Below, one piece after another: positions 51,363 through 64,000 of a stretch of DNA of 64,000 nt. Under the pieces are notes generated by a model, which was not told the DNA's origin, did not search any database, and saw nothing but the letters and a program-made list of their open reading frames with translations. Source of the stretch: Vespula vulgaris (taxonomy: Eukaryota; Arthropoda; Insecta; Hymenoptera; Vespidae); NCBI RefSeq assembly GCF_905475345.1, contig NC_066594.1, forward strand, positions 4,028,001 to 4,092,000, given 5' to 3'. How positions within the stretch are numbered: position 1 is the stretch's first letter; every line of letters begins with the position of its first letter. Made by a program: the position numbers and the translations under genes.

Positions 51363-54300
51363 TATCTATAGACTAGGGCACTATACGAAATGGTTCCAAT
51401 GGGAAACAAGACACGAAATAAGACGGGTAAGAGGATGACGAGCGAATCTCTCGAGATAGGACGACGAACGAAAGCAGGGCGTGTCAAATACTGGGATATA
51501 GCCGGAGGTTAAAGAGAATCCAGGGAACCTAACGTAAACTCGAAAGAATATTACATTGGCTAAGGAATAATCACATTGGCGAACACAATTCGTCAAAAAC
51601 TATTCAAATCATGATAAAAATATGGTGAATGAAGAAATAACGTTTGATAACGAAGATCAAGTTCATGCATATAACGCTAAAAGCGAACTCTCTTCTTTTC
51701 TCTAAACGGCAAGATCAAGAGATTTATCGACAAAGAGAGGAGAAATACGTCGCTCTAGAATCACTTCTACTTTATAAAAGAAAGACAGAGAAAGAGAGAG
51801 AGAGATGAGTTTCGTTCGATGGATTATCTCTTGAAAATCTCAAGAGAATCTCGATCTTTTTGATCTCCTTCTTTATCAGTTTCTTCAGTTAAATCCTATC
51901 GACCGCTTTTATTATCGATATAGATAGATAGATGGTTTCCGTCAATAAAGATTAAGTGACATCTTAAGATTCATGTACGAATTTGTAAGCAGCTTTGGAA
52001 GGTGAAATATTTTACCAGTGTTTTAAGAAATTCGCGACAAAATCAACAACGGTCGATCTATAGCTAAAAGGAAAACAAACATTACATGAATAAAATATTC
52101 CTATAGTTTGAACGTTTTCACGGAAGTAAAAAATCGAAAATAATACCGAAAAATTGTTTTCCAAAAATATATGTGTGCATATGAATATGTATGCTAAAAT
52201 CGTCATCAACACGTGTAAAATTTAGCTATACGCGAGAACTGAATTAACTGGATGACCTGCTTCGAATGAAATCCCATAGAGAGAATGGATTGAGTGGACA
52301 ACCAGGAGTGTTGGTTCCGAGTGTGAATTGACGAAATTAATACTAATTGGCTCGACACGCCGCAAGGAACATGCGTCCCATATCTTGCATCTTGACCGTG
52401 AAAGATTGGTCCGATTCCTCGATTAAACTTGGCCCTGATGCCAATTTGCTGCCAAGAAACCAAATGAATTTACCGTTGCGTTTATTCCTGCCGGAAGAAG
52501 GATTTGGCCAGCTTCATACTTTCCACCCAACAATTTCTATACGTTTTAGCATGACCTTAATTCGTTCGATGTTCTTTCACGATAAGTTAACAGCAGAAGT
52601 AATCTTAGATTTATAGATATCACTTTTAGATGCAACACGAATTTAGTGGCAAATATTCGGTTACGAAACGAATTACGCATTGAAAATGGATAGATCATAT
52701 TTACAAAGCTTCGGGGAAATTTATCGATGAAACTAGATGATTGTATTTGTTCTTCAGAATAAATAATTAAAGCGGATGGATTATATCGTTACCTTGATAC
52801 TAGAAATAGCAAAGCAAAATAACAAAAGGAAAGCATTTTGATATCTTAGCAATTTGTGCCAAATGTATTACAATTTATTTCTTAATGCATAAACAACAGG
52901 TCGATTTCTATACGAGTAGATTAATTTTGATTTCAAATATAAATAGTAAATAGTCAATCTGAGATAAACGATTGATTATTCGAAATAAATTTCAGAGAAA
53001 ACTAAAATAATGATTTATTTCAAATAATTGTGTTTCCATAAAATAAAAATTCTGTATATCAAAGCAAATACTTTCTTATTAAAATAATATTTTAAATTAC
53101 GAAATCAAATAACGTGTTTTTGATTATATAAAAAACGAACGTAAGTTTTGCGCAATACAAAATGACGACACGAAATAAAACAAAAAAAAATAACGAATAG
53201 CGACGAAACGAATGAAAACAATAAGACGTTAAAACTTTAACATTTCACTGACTACGGATTATTACATTAGCTGTGTTAAACATCGAATCTTATCTGCTTT
53301 AAAGTTTTCTGGCACTTCTACTAGCAAAATGAAATCGTCTTTAGTTTTATACAGCAATATTGTGTTTACTGTCTTCCAAAAGAGCAAACGTAAATTACTT
53401 ACGCACTCATGTGTAAATTACACAAACATATTTACATTATAAATGCATAAAACAAAACATAGCACTCTTCTTTCCAAAACAGAATTTAACTCGTTAATGA
53501 GGATAACACGGTACTGCACATTGAGTAAATTAAAATAGAAATGTATGTACGTAAATGTGGTTGCTGCTGATGTTTTACAACCACTTACAATAATTTATTG
53601 AACATTTCGTAGTGGTCGTCAAGTAGATAATATCGTAAATAAAATTACATGTATCATTTATTAACAATACAATGAACATTATGTATACTTCTTAAATTTA
53701 TTTTGCTTTATTTTAGATTATTATTAAAAAAAAAAAAAGTACTATGGTTCCGCTTAAAAAAGACAATTTTATTATCGAGAAAAAAAGTGTTTGACCAATT
53801 ATTACTATTCTAATTTATTGCCAGTTAGAAACTGTTAAATTTCTGTTCACGACCCTATATATTTCGAAAGAAAACAAACGTGCACTATAAACATTATATT
53901 AAACAAAGGAAAGTCTGCTTGACCATTAGAAGCACAATAAAAAAAGTATCGGCCATAGAAGGCTTATAGATCGCGAAATGACACTATAAATCCTTCCCCT
54001 AACCATTCACCCGCTATAGGGATGAACAGGATGTGATCGAGTACCAGAGATAAGCCATATGTATAACACATAAAAACGCGATTCTTCTATGATAAAGAAA
54101 AAGAATGAGATAAAGGCGAGAAGAGAAAAAAACATGCCGTATCCGAGAGAACGAAACGATTGCATCTAACTTTCTGAAATATTACTTCGATTTAGAAGAA
54201 ATATTTATAATAAAAAGCAGTTCGCACCTATATGTTCGCGCATGAAAGCTTTCGCTCGAAATTAGCAGACCGTATAGAAAATACGATAGACGGAACGATT

Positions 54301-54882
54301 GTCGGAACCGACAAAGATTTACAAGAAATCCTTAAACATTTCGTTGCTCCGGGAAAGGGATGAGAAATAAGTATAGATTATTGTGCGATGGACTGTAGAA
54401 CGATACGCTTCTATACATAGAGAATATGCGGGTGCTCGCTTTAGCTTGACAGATGATGCATTTCTCGTCGAGCGCATCTCTTAGAAGAGCACGCACGTTA
54501 CATATCTCTTTTGCATAGGTGGATGCTCCGATAAATAGAACAAGAAAGAGAAAGAAAGAGCTATATAACATGACTCTTCTAAAGAATCCGATTATTGCGG
54601 CATTGCTCTTGCAGAAGCTTATCCTGCCTGACCTCGACGATGACTCGAATACTTTGAAACTTTATCACGAAGGCATAAAAAAAAAGTGAGAGAAAGAAAA
54701 AAAAGAAAAAGAGAGAAAGAGAGAGAGCAAAAGGGGAAAGGATATCCGCGTTGGACGTAAAAGCTGGTGTTATTAAAATTTTTTCGCCCTCTACTTTCTC
54801 TGTTAACTTCTCCCTTCCATTTACGAAGCATCCTCTTTCACTCTCATTTCCCCTCTTACTCCTTGTTTCCTCTTTCTCTCTC

Positions 54883-54884
<2 letters not shown>

Positions 54885-54961
<77 letters not shown>

Positions 54962-54963
54962 CT
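54885..54963. repeat. Compound (CT)n(TATC)n microsatellite
   Basis: CT run of nearly 60 bp followed by five TATC units. It produces Leu/Ser-repeat open frames on the plus strand (54751-55204) that are not genes. Confidence 0.96.
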
Positions 54964-57900
54964 CCCTCGTCCTTTAGTTCTGCTACGCACGAGAAAACGT
55001 AAAGAGCTTCGATCCCCTCACAATCAGAATCAGAATTTTTTTCATAGACCGCGAGGGACATCACATATAACACGAAATAAAACCCAATGGTCGAAGCGAA
55101 CGAAGCATAAAATCGATTTGGTCGTATCGAGTGTATGTGTGTGTAAGAGAGAGAGGGAGAAAGGAAGAGAGAGAGAAAAAAAGTTGGAAAAAACTGAAGG
55201 TTAGTCTATCACGATTGCCGAATCGCTGTCCTCTGGTGACAATTTTGTAGGTTGATGATGGATGGGCTGCTCGTAAATTGACTAAAACGAAGCGAACGCG
55301 ATACTATGAGGAAATTGACGTTAAAATTTTGGATAAAATCGTATAACAATAGAAATGCAAAATGTCGACGAAAAAAAAAATATTTCACTTTGTTATTCTT
55401 AATAACTCGTAATCCTTTTAATTCATTATCTTACGATCCCTTGATTATTTTCCATCTGCGTATTTTAAAAATTCGCATGATTTAAAATTGATTTAATTAA
55501 AGGGCGTATCATTGATCAATATCTATTGAATGGATTAACTTTGTTTCTCTCATAAAAATGATTTATTTTCACGTTTATTAATCCATCATAGATATGTCTA
55601 CTTTGATCAATATCGTACTATGTGATACATAACAGCGATCGACTTTTCCACTGATCTTACTTGCATGAAACTATACAACAAAATATTCATGTAAATATGT
55701 AGACCAAATTAATTTGACAATTGACAATTAAGTAATTATTTTCTTATGAAATTTACAGAAACTCATTACGGGAAATCTCTTTCAATATTTTATAAGTAAT
55801 ATTGTAAAAACAATTTTTACCCTCATAAAAATCACTTAAACATAGTAGTTATTCTACGATGGATAATTTACCGACACCAGGTATCATTCAGGAATCTTGG
55901 GGAGCAGGAGTTATCGAAGGAATAGTAGCGCCAGCTAGAGAGTAAATATCGAAAGCATTAAGAAGATTATCGATTCTTATCCCCGAATAAAGAGTCTCAA
56001 AGCGAGAGAGAATAAATAAATAATGATTAAATATAAATCTCTACAATTACATATTAATAATTTACTACGACAAAATATTGAAGAAATCTACAATATGTAC
56101 ACTTTCTTGAATATTTTAAAAACGTTAGCACGATTATAGAATAAAAAAGAAAAAATATTTTTTCAGAACATTTTTAATAAATCTATGAAAAAATGTTAAT
56201 CATTTCATCGTTCAAAATCCTATAACGTTTATAAATAGATAAAAAGAATAGAACACCTTACAAGATCTCTCATACAGATACTTCGATCCTTATTATAACT
56301 ATATAAACTATCATAGATCTTCATTGAAACTTTGTCTAAAACCATTGCAAGTTTTAATAAGCTTTACCTTTGTATCAGAATTTCCAGTCGACTATTACAA
56401 TAACATCAAATAAATCTTAATAGTATGATAAATTTTATCAACAAAAACAGAAAACAGATTATAAAGACCCCAATTTTACTTTTAAATGGATACCTATTAT
56501 GAAAAAGGTTTCTATGAATGGAAACATTAAATAAAAAATTAATTTAAAAAAGTTTAACTTCATGTAAATGAGCAAAAATACATAATGAGAATTAATTTAA
56601 CATTACATACATTAATTTTACGCAACTTTCTAAGCATCTTCCCAATATCACATGATAAACATTGTACTATTAAATATGCTTAATTGAGAAACTTCTACAT
56701 ACTTACTCTCTGCTAAATAGCCCAACTTATGTACATGCATAACGTGACTTCAATGAAGTTTCGGAAGATTGATAATACTTGATGGAAAACATTACTCGAA
56801 TCAGTCTACGGAAATGATAACAATGAAACTTGAAGTAAGATAAAGACAAAAATAAAAAAATTTCAATATGTCCCATAAAGTCCTTTCATTTGAGAAAAAT
56901 GAGAAAATACTAAGCTTTATCAATATTTCAAATATGATTGTAAAAGCAATGATATTTCCAATGGATCATATGTACGTATATCTCTTTTTAAAAGAAATGC
57001 TTTTGGTATAAATGTATTCACAATTTTTCATAATGTATTGGAAATATCATTCCATTATAAAGGAATCAACATATCGTATATAAGTAAAATTCCTATATCA
57101 TCAACAATCTCACACAAGAGTACAGACTTACTATGTTTACCTTATAAATATTCGCGGAAATACGATCGTGTGTATAATTTAATATCGGACTGATAGTCGT
57201 TTTAACTTCCTAATTTAGCAAAGCTAAATATAACTTCACGGTTTGCTCAATTAAAATGAAATTCAATATTGAAATCTATATATTCTGAACTATCGTATTT
57301 CGTACAATAATCTACAACCGAGCTCTCCCGTATAATATGATGTAAAAGTTCCTAATTATGTAAATTCGTGTTATACGAGTCACATAAATTATGCAATTTC
57401 CATATCATTGTATTTACCCCTTCGGACGATGCAACTTTAATCTATGACATATTCTTGTGTCATCAAAAACAATGAAAATATTTGAAGTGGTCCAATTAGA
57501 TGGATTAGATACATATGTATGCATAACGTCTTATAGAAACCCGTATTTCTTACCATGTTATACGAAACAAGTCACAGTGTTTGCATCGTGTTATATGACT
57601 ATCCGTGTTATACGGTGATCTACTTTATGCAACAACTTGCAAACAAATCTCGCTATTTTTTTCTTATCAAGATATATGAATCTTGAAAGATCATCAAGTT
57701 CAATTAGAAACACGTAGATATATATTCAACATGGCAAAAAAAAGAAAACTATAAGCAAAATTATTTAGATAGTACTATATGTTGTACTATTACGCATAAC
57801 ATATCACTATCGATTTTCCTTTCAAAAAGATGAATTTTAAGCAGGTATAATCATTGATCATGGACGCGATCTAATCGAGCACCTACATACATCGCATTTT

Positions 57901-60900
57901 CACATATATCCAGAAAATTACTTGCTTGATTAAATCATTTGCTTTTTTACGATCGTTATGTTTTATATAATATGACTCAACAACGAGATAAAGTCATAAA
58001 TGTTACTATTTGTTTCACTGATTCGACATATACGATAACTATTTCAATAGGAACAATTTATAAAATCTTGAAATCCTTTCATTAATCTAAATTTTAGTAC
58101 GTTTAGATTGGCATTACTATCTACTAGATTGTACGTATGTATATCGATGAAAAGATTAATTAATAAACAAGATCCTGTAAATCGAACTTCATGAACGAGA
58201 ATATCGTCAGTGTGGAGTAATCGAAACGTAACGAATTTAACGTCTGATTAACGCTTCGGAGCAATCCACTCGATCAGAATGTTTCCATATATGCAAACAT
58301 AATCAGGAAAATCATTTCCAAACTGTAAATGTTCCGTCTCAATTTAGGAGATAATCAAATTGGATTACAAAGTTATTACGATAATTAAAACAGGAAAACA
58401 ATTAGCATCTACGGTCCATTAAAATTTATGAATTAAACAAAGTTAAACCAAAGAATATCTTCATACTTATTATGATCATGAAAAATAAGAAATAAGTTGT
58501 TCAAAGAAGCAAGCAACTTTAAGCGAGTATCGCGTGAAAAGAAATGTGGTAAACAAGTAATCTAATAACACGGGAAAGCGAAGCCGAACGTACTTCTAAG
58601 AAGCTTATATTTTGCATCAAAGTGCTTCTACTTTATAATTCACATGCACTTATACGATACCTAAATCTTTTAAAATTGTGCACGGATGATAATAGAAACT
58701 ATTAATAAATTGAAAAGAAAATCTTTTTGAATTTGTGCTACACAATATAAACAAGTCGTATGTTAAAATTCTGTGAAAGGCAACAAAAGCAACGCTTTAT
58801 TCCACGATCGTGTGATATTTAAAGCATATTTATTTCACCAATGGAGCATAAAAAGTAAGCTTAAGGGGTTAAGGTCTTCTTTCTGATAACCCGTATTGAT
58901 CTCCAAGGAAATAAATGCGATCATCCTATGCTTGGAAAAGTTTTTATGAAGAAAAATATGCTCATATGTAACAGTCAAAGATAAGTACGTGAAATCGAGG
59001 AGTCTATCAAAGACGAAATAACTTTCGACAGTGTGTGATGATATTTTTTTGAAAGTGTATCAAGCTGTTAAACAGATTTATGAATAAAAATAGATTTATG
59101 AATATTTATGTTTAATAAAAGAGAGTAAGAATGACGATCATTTCTAAAGTAATGACATTACTGCCAATGTTCAAGCTCTAACTTTATCTAACGAACTTCA
59201 AAGTGTAGCTTGTGAAATAGAGAATGCCCTTTGATTTCATCCTGCACAATTGCGATTTGATCCTAATACCGGAAACGAATTTCTATCCTTCGCTCGGAGG
59301 CAACAATGTTAAGGACGCACTACCTTTACCATATCGACTAATCCTGAAAGCGCTGACTGAGCGATAAATTCCTTTATCTCATCAAAATTCTTCCGTCATC
59401 TATAATCTACAAGTCCAATAATGACACGATTCTATTAGATAAAAACTCGAATAATATGCGAATTATAAACAATCTCTTAAATTAAATTTAAATACGAATT
59501 TGTAAATATTGAAAATGCTTTTCCGTACAAATTATAGGTTTATTTTTTACTACTGTTAAATATATTTACTATGAAAACATAAATTCTTATAATCATTAAT
59601 TAATAATTAATTCGAAAAATATGGATATTAGAATATACCGAATAATAAATTGTGAATTAATGATTCGATACAAGATTCTTAAATGTTGGCACTTTTAATA
59701 CAAAGACAATTTATGGCCTATCTTCAAATACCTACTATCCATATTATGTGACGACGGATAGGAAGACAGTTACAATAGAATAGTCGGATTAATTAAATGT
59801 CACAAGGGAAATATATCACCGAAATCTTAGATAATCTTACATCATTTTTCACTAAGAATCTACTTGTCACATTAAGACCGATGCATCTTGCGAATAATTA
59901 GCGCTAATTGTTAGTACTTCATTCCATAAAAGCAATTAATCAACTTTACGAAAGAATACAACAATGATTTGAATAATTACCTCGTTGAATGATCGTATAG
60001 AATATTTTATAAAATAAATTAGACGTGTTTAAAAAATTAATAAAAAAAATATCAACGATTTATCAATAAAAACCGTATTTATATATAAATTTTACATGAA
60101 AAAATATATTTTCGAATTAAATAAAATAATAACATTTAATATCACTGATAAAATATACAATATCGCATTGCACGTACATCGAATTTAAAAATACACATCA
60201 TTGTGAAAAATATGGAAAATCAACAATCGTGCCTGGAGAAAATTCTTCGAAATGATGTAGGTCTAGATATTAAACAAATGTGACATTTTCAATCACAAAA
60301 TGAAGAATTATTCTTGTTTTTATTTTATTTTATCGGATTGCAGATATAGTACGTATCCTGAAAGTGCTCTTTCAGCTCGGAAAGCTTTCTTTCAAAAGGA
60401 AAAAATACAAGTATTATTTAATTACAAAAGAATAATTATTGCTAAGGAGAAAATAATGCCAAAAATATTTAATGAAAATTCCAAAAATTGTATATACTAT
60501 GCAAATATTATGAAAATGCAGATCTAAAGTATCAATCAACTTTTGTTATCTTTTCTCGTACTGATTTAAGATAGCAAAAAAATAAGATATTTCTTATACG
60601 TTCCATCCAATTGCAGTACAAAGTTTTCAAACAAACATCCGATTCTCAGGTCGAACTTTTGCCGATAGACAACTGGAAATCAGGAAATAAATCACGAAGC
60701 TTCCATACTTTTTTAATGGTCCCCTGTAAATTTCTAAGAAAAAAACTCACTAAATTTTTTATAGTTAAATAAATTTTATCGGAATAGATTTTATAAAATA
60801 AATAGACTATTTTATAGTTAATATTGAATGAGTATTTCTCAATACCCAGTTCTGATGTTAGCTTCATATTACATTTTATAAATGAATTCGTTTTATTAGA

Positions 60901-61050
60901 TAATTTTAGATCAATTCTGACATAAATTGACAATCTTTCTTCTCTCTTCTAAAATGTCGAAGCTCTTTATCTGGATACAATTGCTATTGTTCCTCAAATA
61001 ATAGTAATCTTTAAGGACAAAAAGAACATTGCAATGAAATAAAGACTCAC

Positions 61051-61075
61051 CTTGTGCATTCCTGTCTTTATCCAT
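61051..61075 (-). CDS. Possible third PDE1 first exon, eight codons (61.05 kb)
   Basis: ATG GAT AAA GAC then AGG AAT GCA CAA plus one G, followed by a consensus donor (CAAG/GTGAGT). An in-frame TGA lies upstream with no other ATG between. The phase matches the other two candidate first exons and would join the exon at 7056. The eight codons carry no family signal. An alternative is a small separate gene using an acceptor at 60734-60735, which would give a roughly 45-residue hydrophobic-centred peptide ending at 60627-60629. Either reading is tentative. Confidence 0.3.
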
Positions 61076-61610
61076 GTCCTTTTCGTATCGAAGACAGACG
61101 AGTCGCAATGTCGTTGATCACTGCATCGTGAAACCTTAGAGGATGTCAATTGACCGTGATTTTTGTGAATTTAATTTTGATGAATTCTTCACAATATTCG
61201 CGTATCTTTTATGTAATTAACTTTGAAATATAATTTGAATTAAAAGAAACGGAAAAGGAAAAAGGGAACTCGTAAAACAAACAATACAATATAATTAAAT
61301 GAAAATGGCAGAACCTTCACAGGAACGTATTTAAATAAATGAAAAAAAACACAGCTTACTACACGAATATTCTTCTTCCTCAGGAATTCCCGTACTTTTT
61401 CCGTGCCGTTGTATTCTCCTCGTGGATCAACGAAACGATCTTAAAGGAAATAAACGAAACTAGATGAATCTTTAAACTTCAACTCCGTAATCACGGAGCC
61501 GAACACTCGGGCAAGTTACGAAGGACAAGGCCACGTAAACATAGTTCACTCTCGTGTTTCTTGCAACGTCCACGAATATAAAAAAGACGTGTGAGGTGAA
61601 AGAGAGAGAT

Positions 61611-61661
<51 letters not shown>

Positions 61662-61680
61662 AAGAGAGAGAGAGAAAGAG
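61611..61680. repeat. (GA)n microsatellite
   Basis: GA run of about 70 bp with a few AA interruptions. Confidence 0.96.
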
Positions 61681-62260
61681 AAAAGAAAAGGAAAATTCGC
61701 GCTTCGTGCGCGAAATTCACGTCCTTCTCAAGTCCCAAAGACGACTTAAGACTAGCCGATCTTCTCTCGCGGGATCGCAGAATTCGCGCATGCGCGTCTT
61801 CCCTTTCGAAGCTACGCACGTGACATATAAACGTTACGTTGTTCTGTCCTTCAATTTCACTTCAACTTATTTCGCCCCCTCAAAAAAAAAACGGATTAGA
61901 AAAAGTTCTCTTTGCTAATACGTAAACGTACGATTAAAGACTGTGAGAAAGTCGCGATCGTGCCCTCTTCGATCCGACGCTCGCGTCCTTTTACTGATCC
62001 CCTCTCTTTCCCTCCTCAGGCAGACTCTTGAATAGCTTAGGAAGAGGGGATAACCGCATCGACAACTCCAACTCGTCGATGACGACGAAGAGAAAGGAGA
62101 GCCGATTGGGATTCTGACTCGACGTTTCCATTCGCGCTATCCAATGGCTAGGCGAGAGGAAGGTGAAAGCGAAAAGAAGAGGAGAAAATTGAAAAACCGA
62201 TTCGTCGAGGGTTGGTTCGAAACGAGAGGGTAAGAAAGAACAGGAAAGTGAGAAAGAGAG

Positions 62261-62261
<1 letters not shown>

Positions 62262-62300
<39 letters not shown>
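62262..62300. repeat. (GA)n microsatellite
   Basis: GA run of about 39 bp with occasional AAA units. Confidence 0.93.
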
Positions 62301-62879
62301 TGAGAGAAAAGTTCGAGAATGCTCTTTACCCTCAGCCTCACCCCACTCGATGTCGACGAACGCTCGTGAGAATAACTGGTTCGTGAAAATTGTCTATTTT
62401 GGATACTTGCGAGAGGGTAAAGCATAAAGAAGAGTGACGTGTAACTAGAGAGAGGATGAGAAAAAGAGAGAAAAGAAAAGACATGAAGATAGGAAAAAAG
62501 AGAGAAAGAGAAAGAGACAGAGATCTATATACAGAGGATAGCCTTTTATACTCTGTTTTATTTTATGTCGCACGTGTGATCGTTGAAAGGAGAGAGAAGC
62601 ACGACTCGACGCGAGTTAACGGTGAACTGACTGCCACCGACTCTCCTCCGAACGACGAAGCTACGGCCGATGAAACCCGCGAAAATCCGAGGTGCGTGCG
62701 CAACGTTCGCGCATCCTTGCATATGCCAAATTTTCCGAGTAATTTCCTTGGGAAACTTGAACCCTCTTTCATCATTGCCTATACCGTCTACAATTCCTTT
62801 CATCATCCTTTTATAGTCATCTATACGCGATTTAGCCAATAAACTTATTTTGTAAATATTATAAATGAAATATACCATG

Positions 62880-64000
62880 CAGATGTAATTTAATTTCTAA
62901 CATCGACTTTGCAATTGTGTCAGATCAAATCGATTTCATAGTTTTCAAGGCATCGCATACACATCGAACTCTTTCATTGAAATCAAGCAAAATACATTCC
63001 TTTGATTTAATTAATATAATGAATTAATAAAATACGATAGAACACAAAATTAGAATTAATAATTAAAGTCCAACCCCATTGTCTCTCTGACTCTCTAATA
63101 TACGGCTTGCATAATTGCATAGTACTATAGTACTATAGTAAAACGGATTAATTAATAAGTTTATTAAATCTATTAGTATAGATATACGTAATTTCGTGAT
63201 AACTTTCATGATAAAAAGTAAACAATTTTTTATGTTATGAAAACGTCATTGAAATGGAATAAAAAAAAAATATTTTATATCGACATTCTCAAGAGAAAGA
63301 GAGATGATGTTTTGCGTTTATGCATACGTTGAAAATACATTGCGGCTTCACTGCAAAATGAATTCATTTTCAAGTAGAGAGTTTTCTCTCGAATCAGTCA
63401 AAGACGTTAAATATTTTATATTCTGTAAAACGAGCCATGAATAAAAGAGAAAGCACATTAACGAATAATACGATGAGCACGAGATTTATAAGTAGGCGAC
63501 TAATTCTACAAATTTACTGAATCAGGAAGAAAATTAAACGAGAAAAAGAAATTAAAGAAAAGTAAAATTTGTATAGTATAAATGATTTTACTTTCGCGAA
63601 GAAACTACGAGTCGTCCTTCGAATTTCCAATACTCGGTCTATCGTTAACGCTTACGCGTGTACAATCGGCCACCTTCTGTAATTGGTTTTTCTTTTTTAT
63701 ACGCTTTCAAGACTACCTGTTCGATAAACAAGTTTCTATATATAATCACAAAATTAATTCTGTTTTTTTTTTTCTTTTCCACTTAAGAGCACGATGTACA
63801 AATGATAAATAAGGCGAGAGAAATCTTAGACGAGACGCGGTGATTGTTTCATTATTAAAGTATCTAACTTCGTAGTGGATATCAAGCGAAACGAGAAGGC
63901 CAAAGCTATGTTATCGCGCGTTTGCGATACAATACTTTGCAAATATGTTACCAAGTTTTCTCGGATAGTTGTATCAAGGCCAGCGTCGTAGCGTAATTTC
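62880..64000. other. AT-rich DNA, nothing recognised
   Basis: 1.1 kb to the right edge. A 76-codon plus-strand frame at 63582-63812 shows no motif. It may be further PDE1 intron or the intergenic region upstream. Confidence 0.6.

Larger units (their letters stand above)
49400..61040. other. Very AT-rich intronic DNA, no confident gene
   Basis: 11.6 kb. GC-elevated exceptions are at 52230-52570 and 55859-55945. A long CT/TATC array is at 54885-54963. From 56 to 60.5 kb the sequence is extremely AT-rich with almost no frame above 60 codons. No tRNA or other RNA gene was recognised. Confidence 0.65.
61076..62760 (-). promoter_or_regulatory. CpG- and GA-rich promoter-like region
   Basis: Upstream (minus sense) of the candidate first exon at 61075. 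CpG-dense pieces are at 61690-61830 (cgcgcttcgtgcgcgaaatt), 61940-62170 and 62590-62730 (ggtgcgtgcgcaacgttcgc), separated by GA repeats. Open frames of 90-144 codons on both strands are created by the repeats. It resembles the 5' regions at 33-34.7 kb and 49.2 kb. Direction of transcription is inferred only from the neighbouring donor site. Confidence 0.35.

Noticed and set aside
54751..55204. 145-codon Ser/Leu-rich plus-strand frame
   Set aside because: Translation of the CT/TATC microsatellite.
61472..62425. Frames of 115 and 144 codons near the GA repeats
   Set aside because: Driven by GA/CT repeats; flanking residues show no family.
1..64000. CRISPR arrays, bacterial operons, intact transposons or viral insertions
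   Set aside because: No direct-repeat/spacer pattern, no transposase, reverse transcriptase or terminal inverted repeats could be recognised; the window is eukaryotic nuclear DNA.

Overview
The window is nuclear DNA from an insect, most likely a bee (Hymenoptera). The reasons are an AT-rich background, CpG-rich patches beside long GA/CT and AT microsatellites, short GT-AG introns, a PDE1-type phosphodiesterase with an arthropod-like N-terminus, and a maltase of the size and type known from hymenopteran alpha-glucosidases. The species itself is inferred, not shown.

Two protein genes can be supported. The first is a calcium/calmodulin-dependent cyclic-nucleotide phosphodiesterase (PDE1, Pde1c in flies) on the minus strand. 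Its seven shared exons lie in the first 7.1 kb (7056 down to 1) and the gene runs off the left edge inside the catalytic domain. Its N-terminus comes from distant alternative first exons: one at 32.6 kb, one at 47.5 kb, and possibly a very short one at 61.05 kb. All end in the same codon phase, and all fit the first shared exon. If this is right, nearly the whole window is PDE1 5' region.

The second gene is a complete secreted GH13 maltase/alpha-glucosidase on the plus strand (15624-18956, 8 exons, 567 codons plus stop). It is nested antisense inside the 25.6 kb PDE1 intron. About 1.5 kb downstream lies a decayed maltase paralogue (20486-23091) with frameshifts, stops and lost catalytic residues. 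A tRNA-Thr(CGT) sits in another PDE1 intron (5285-5356, minus), in the same sense as the host gene.

Region by region: 1-7.1 kb PDE1 core exons with the tRNA and one unexplained GC-rich patch; 7.1-15.4 kb AT-rich intron; 15.5-23.1 kb maltase and its pseudogene relative; 23.8-24.3 kb an unidentified open frame; 24.4-32.6 kb intron with a CpG-rich patch near 28.8 kb; 32.6-34.8 kb PDE1 first exon and promoter-like DNA; 34.8-47.4 kb intron; 47.5-49.3 kb second first exon and CpG patch; 49.4-61.0 kb very AT-rich intron; 61.0-62.9 kb candidate third first exon and CpG/GA-rich DNA; the rest to 64 kb shows no gene.

The genes do not form a functional pathway. PDE1 hydrolyses cyclic nucleotides in response to Ca2+, while the maltase digests sugars outside the cell. 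Their link is positional: a nested, opposite-strand arrangement.
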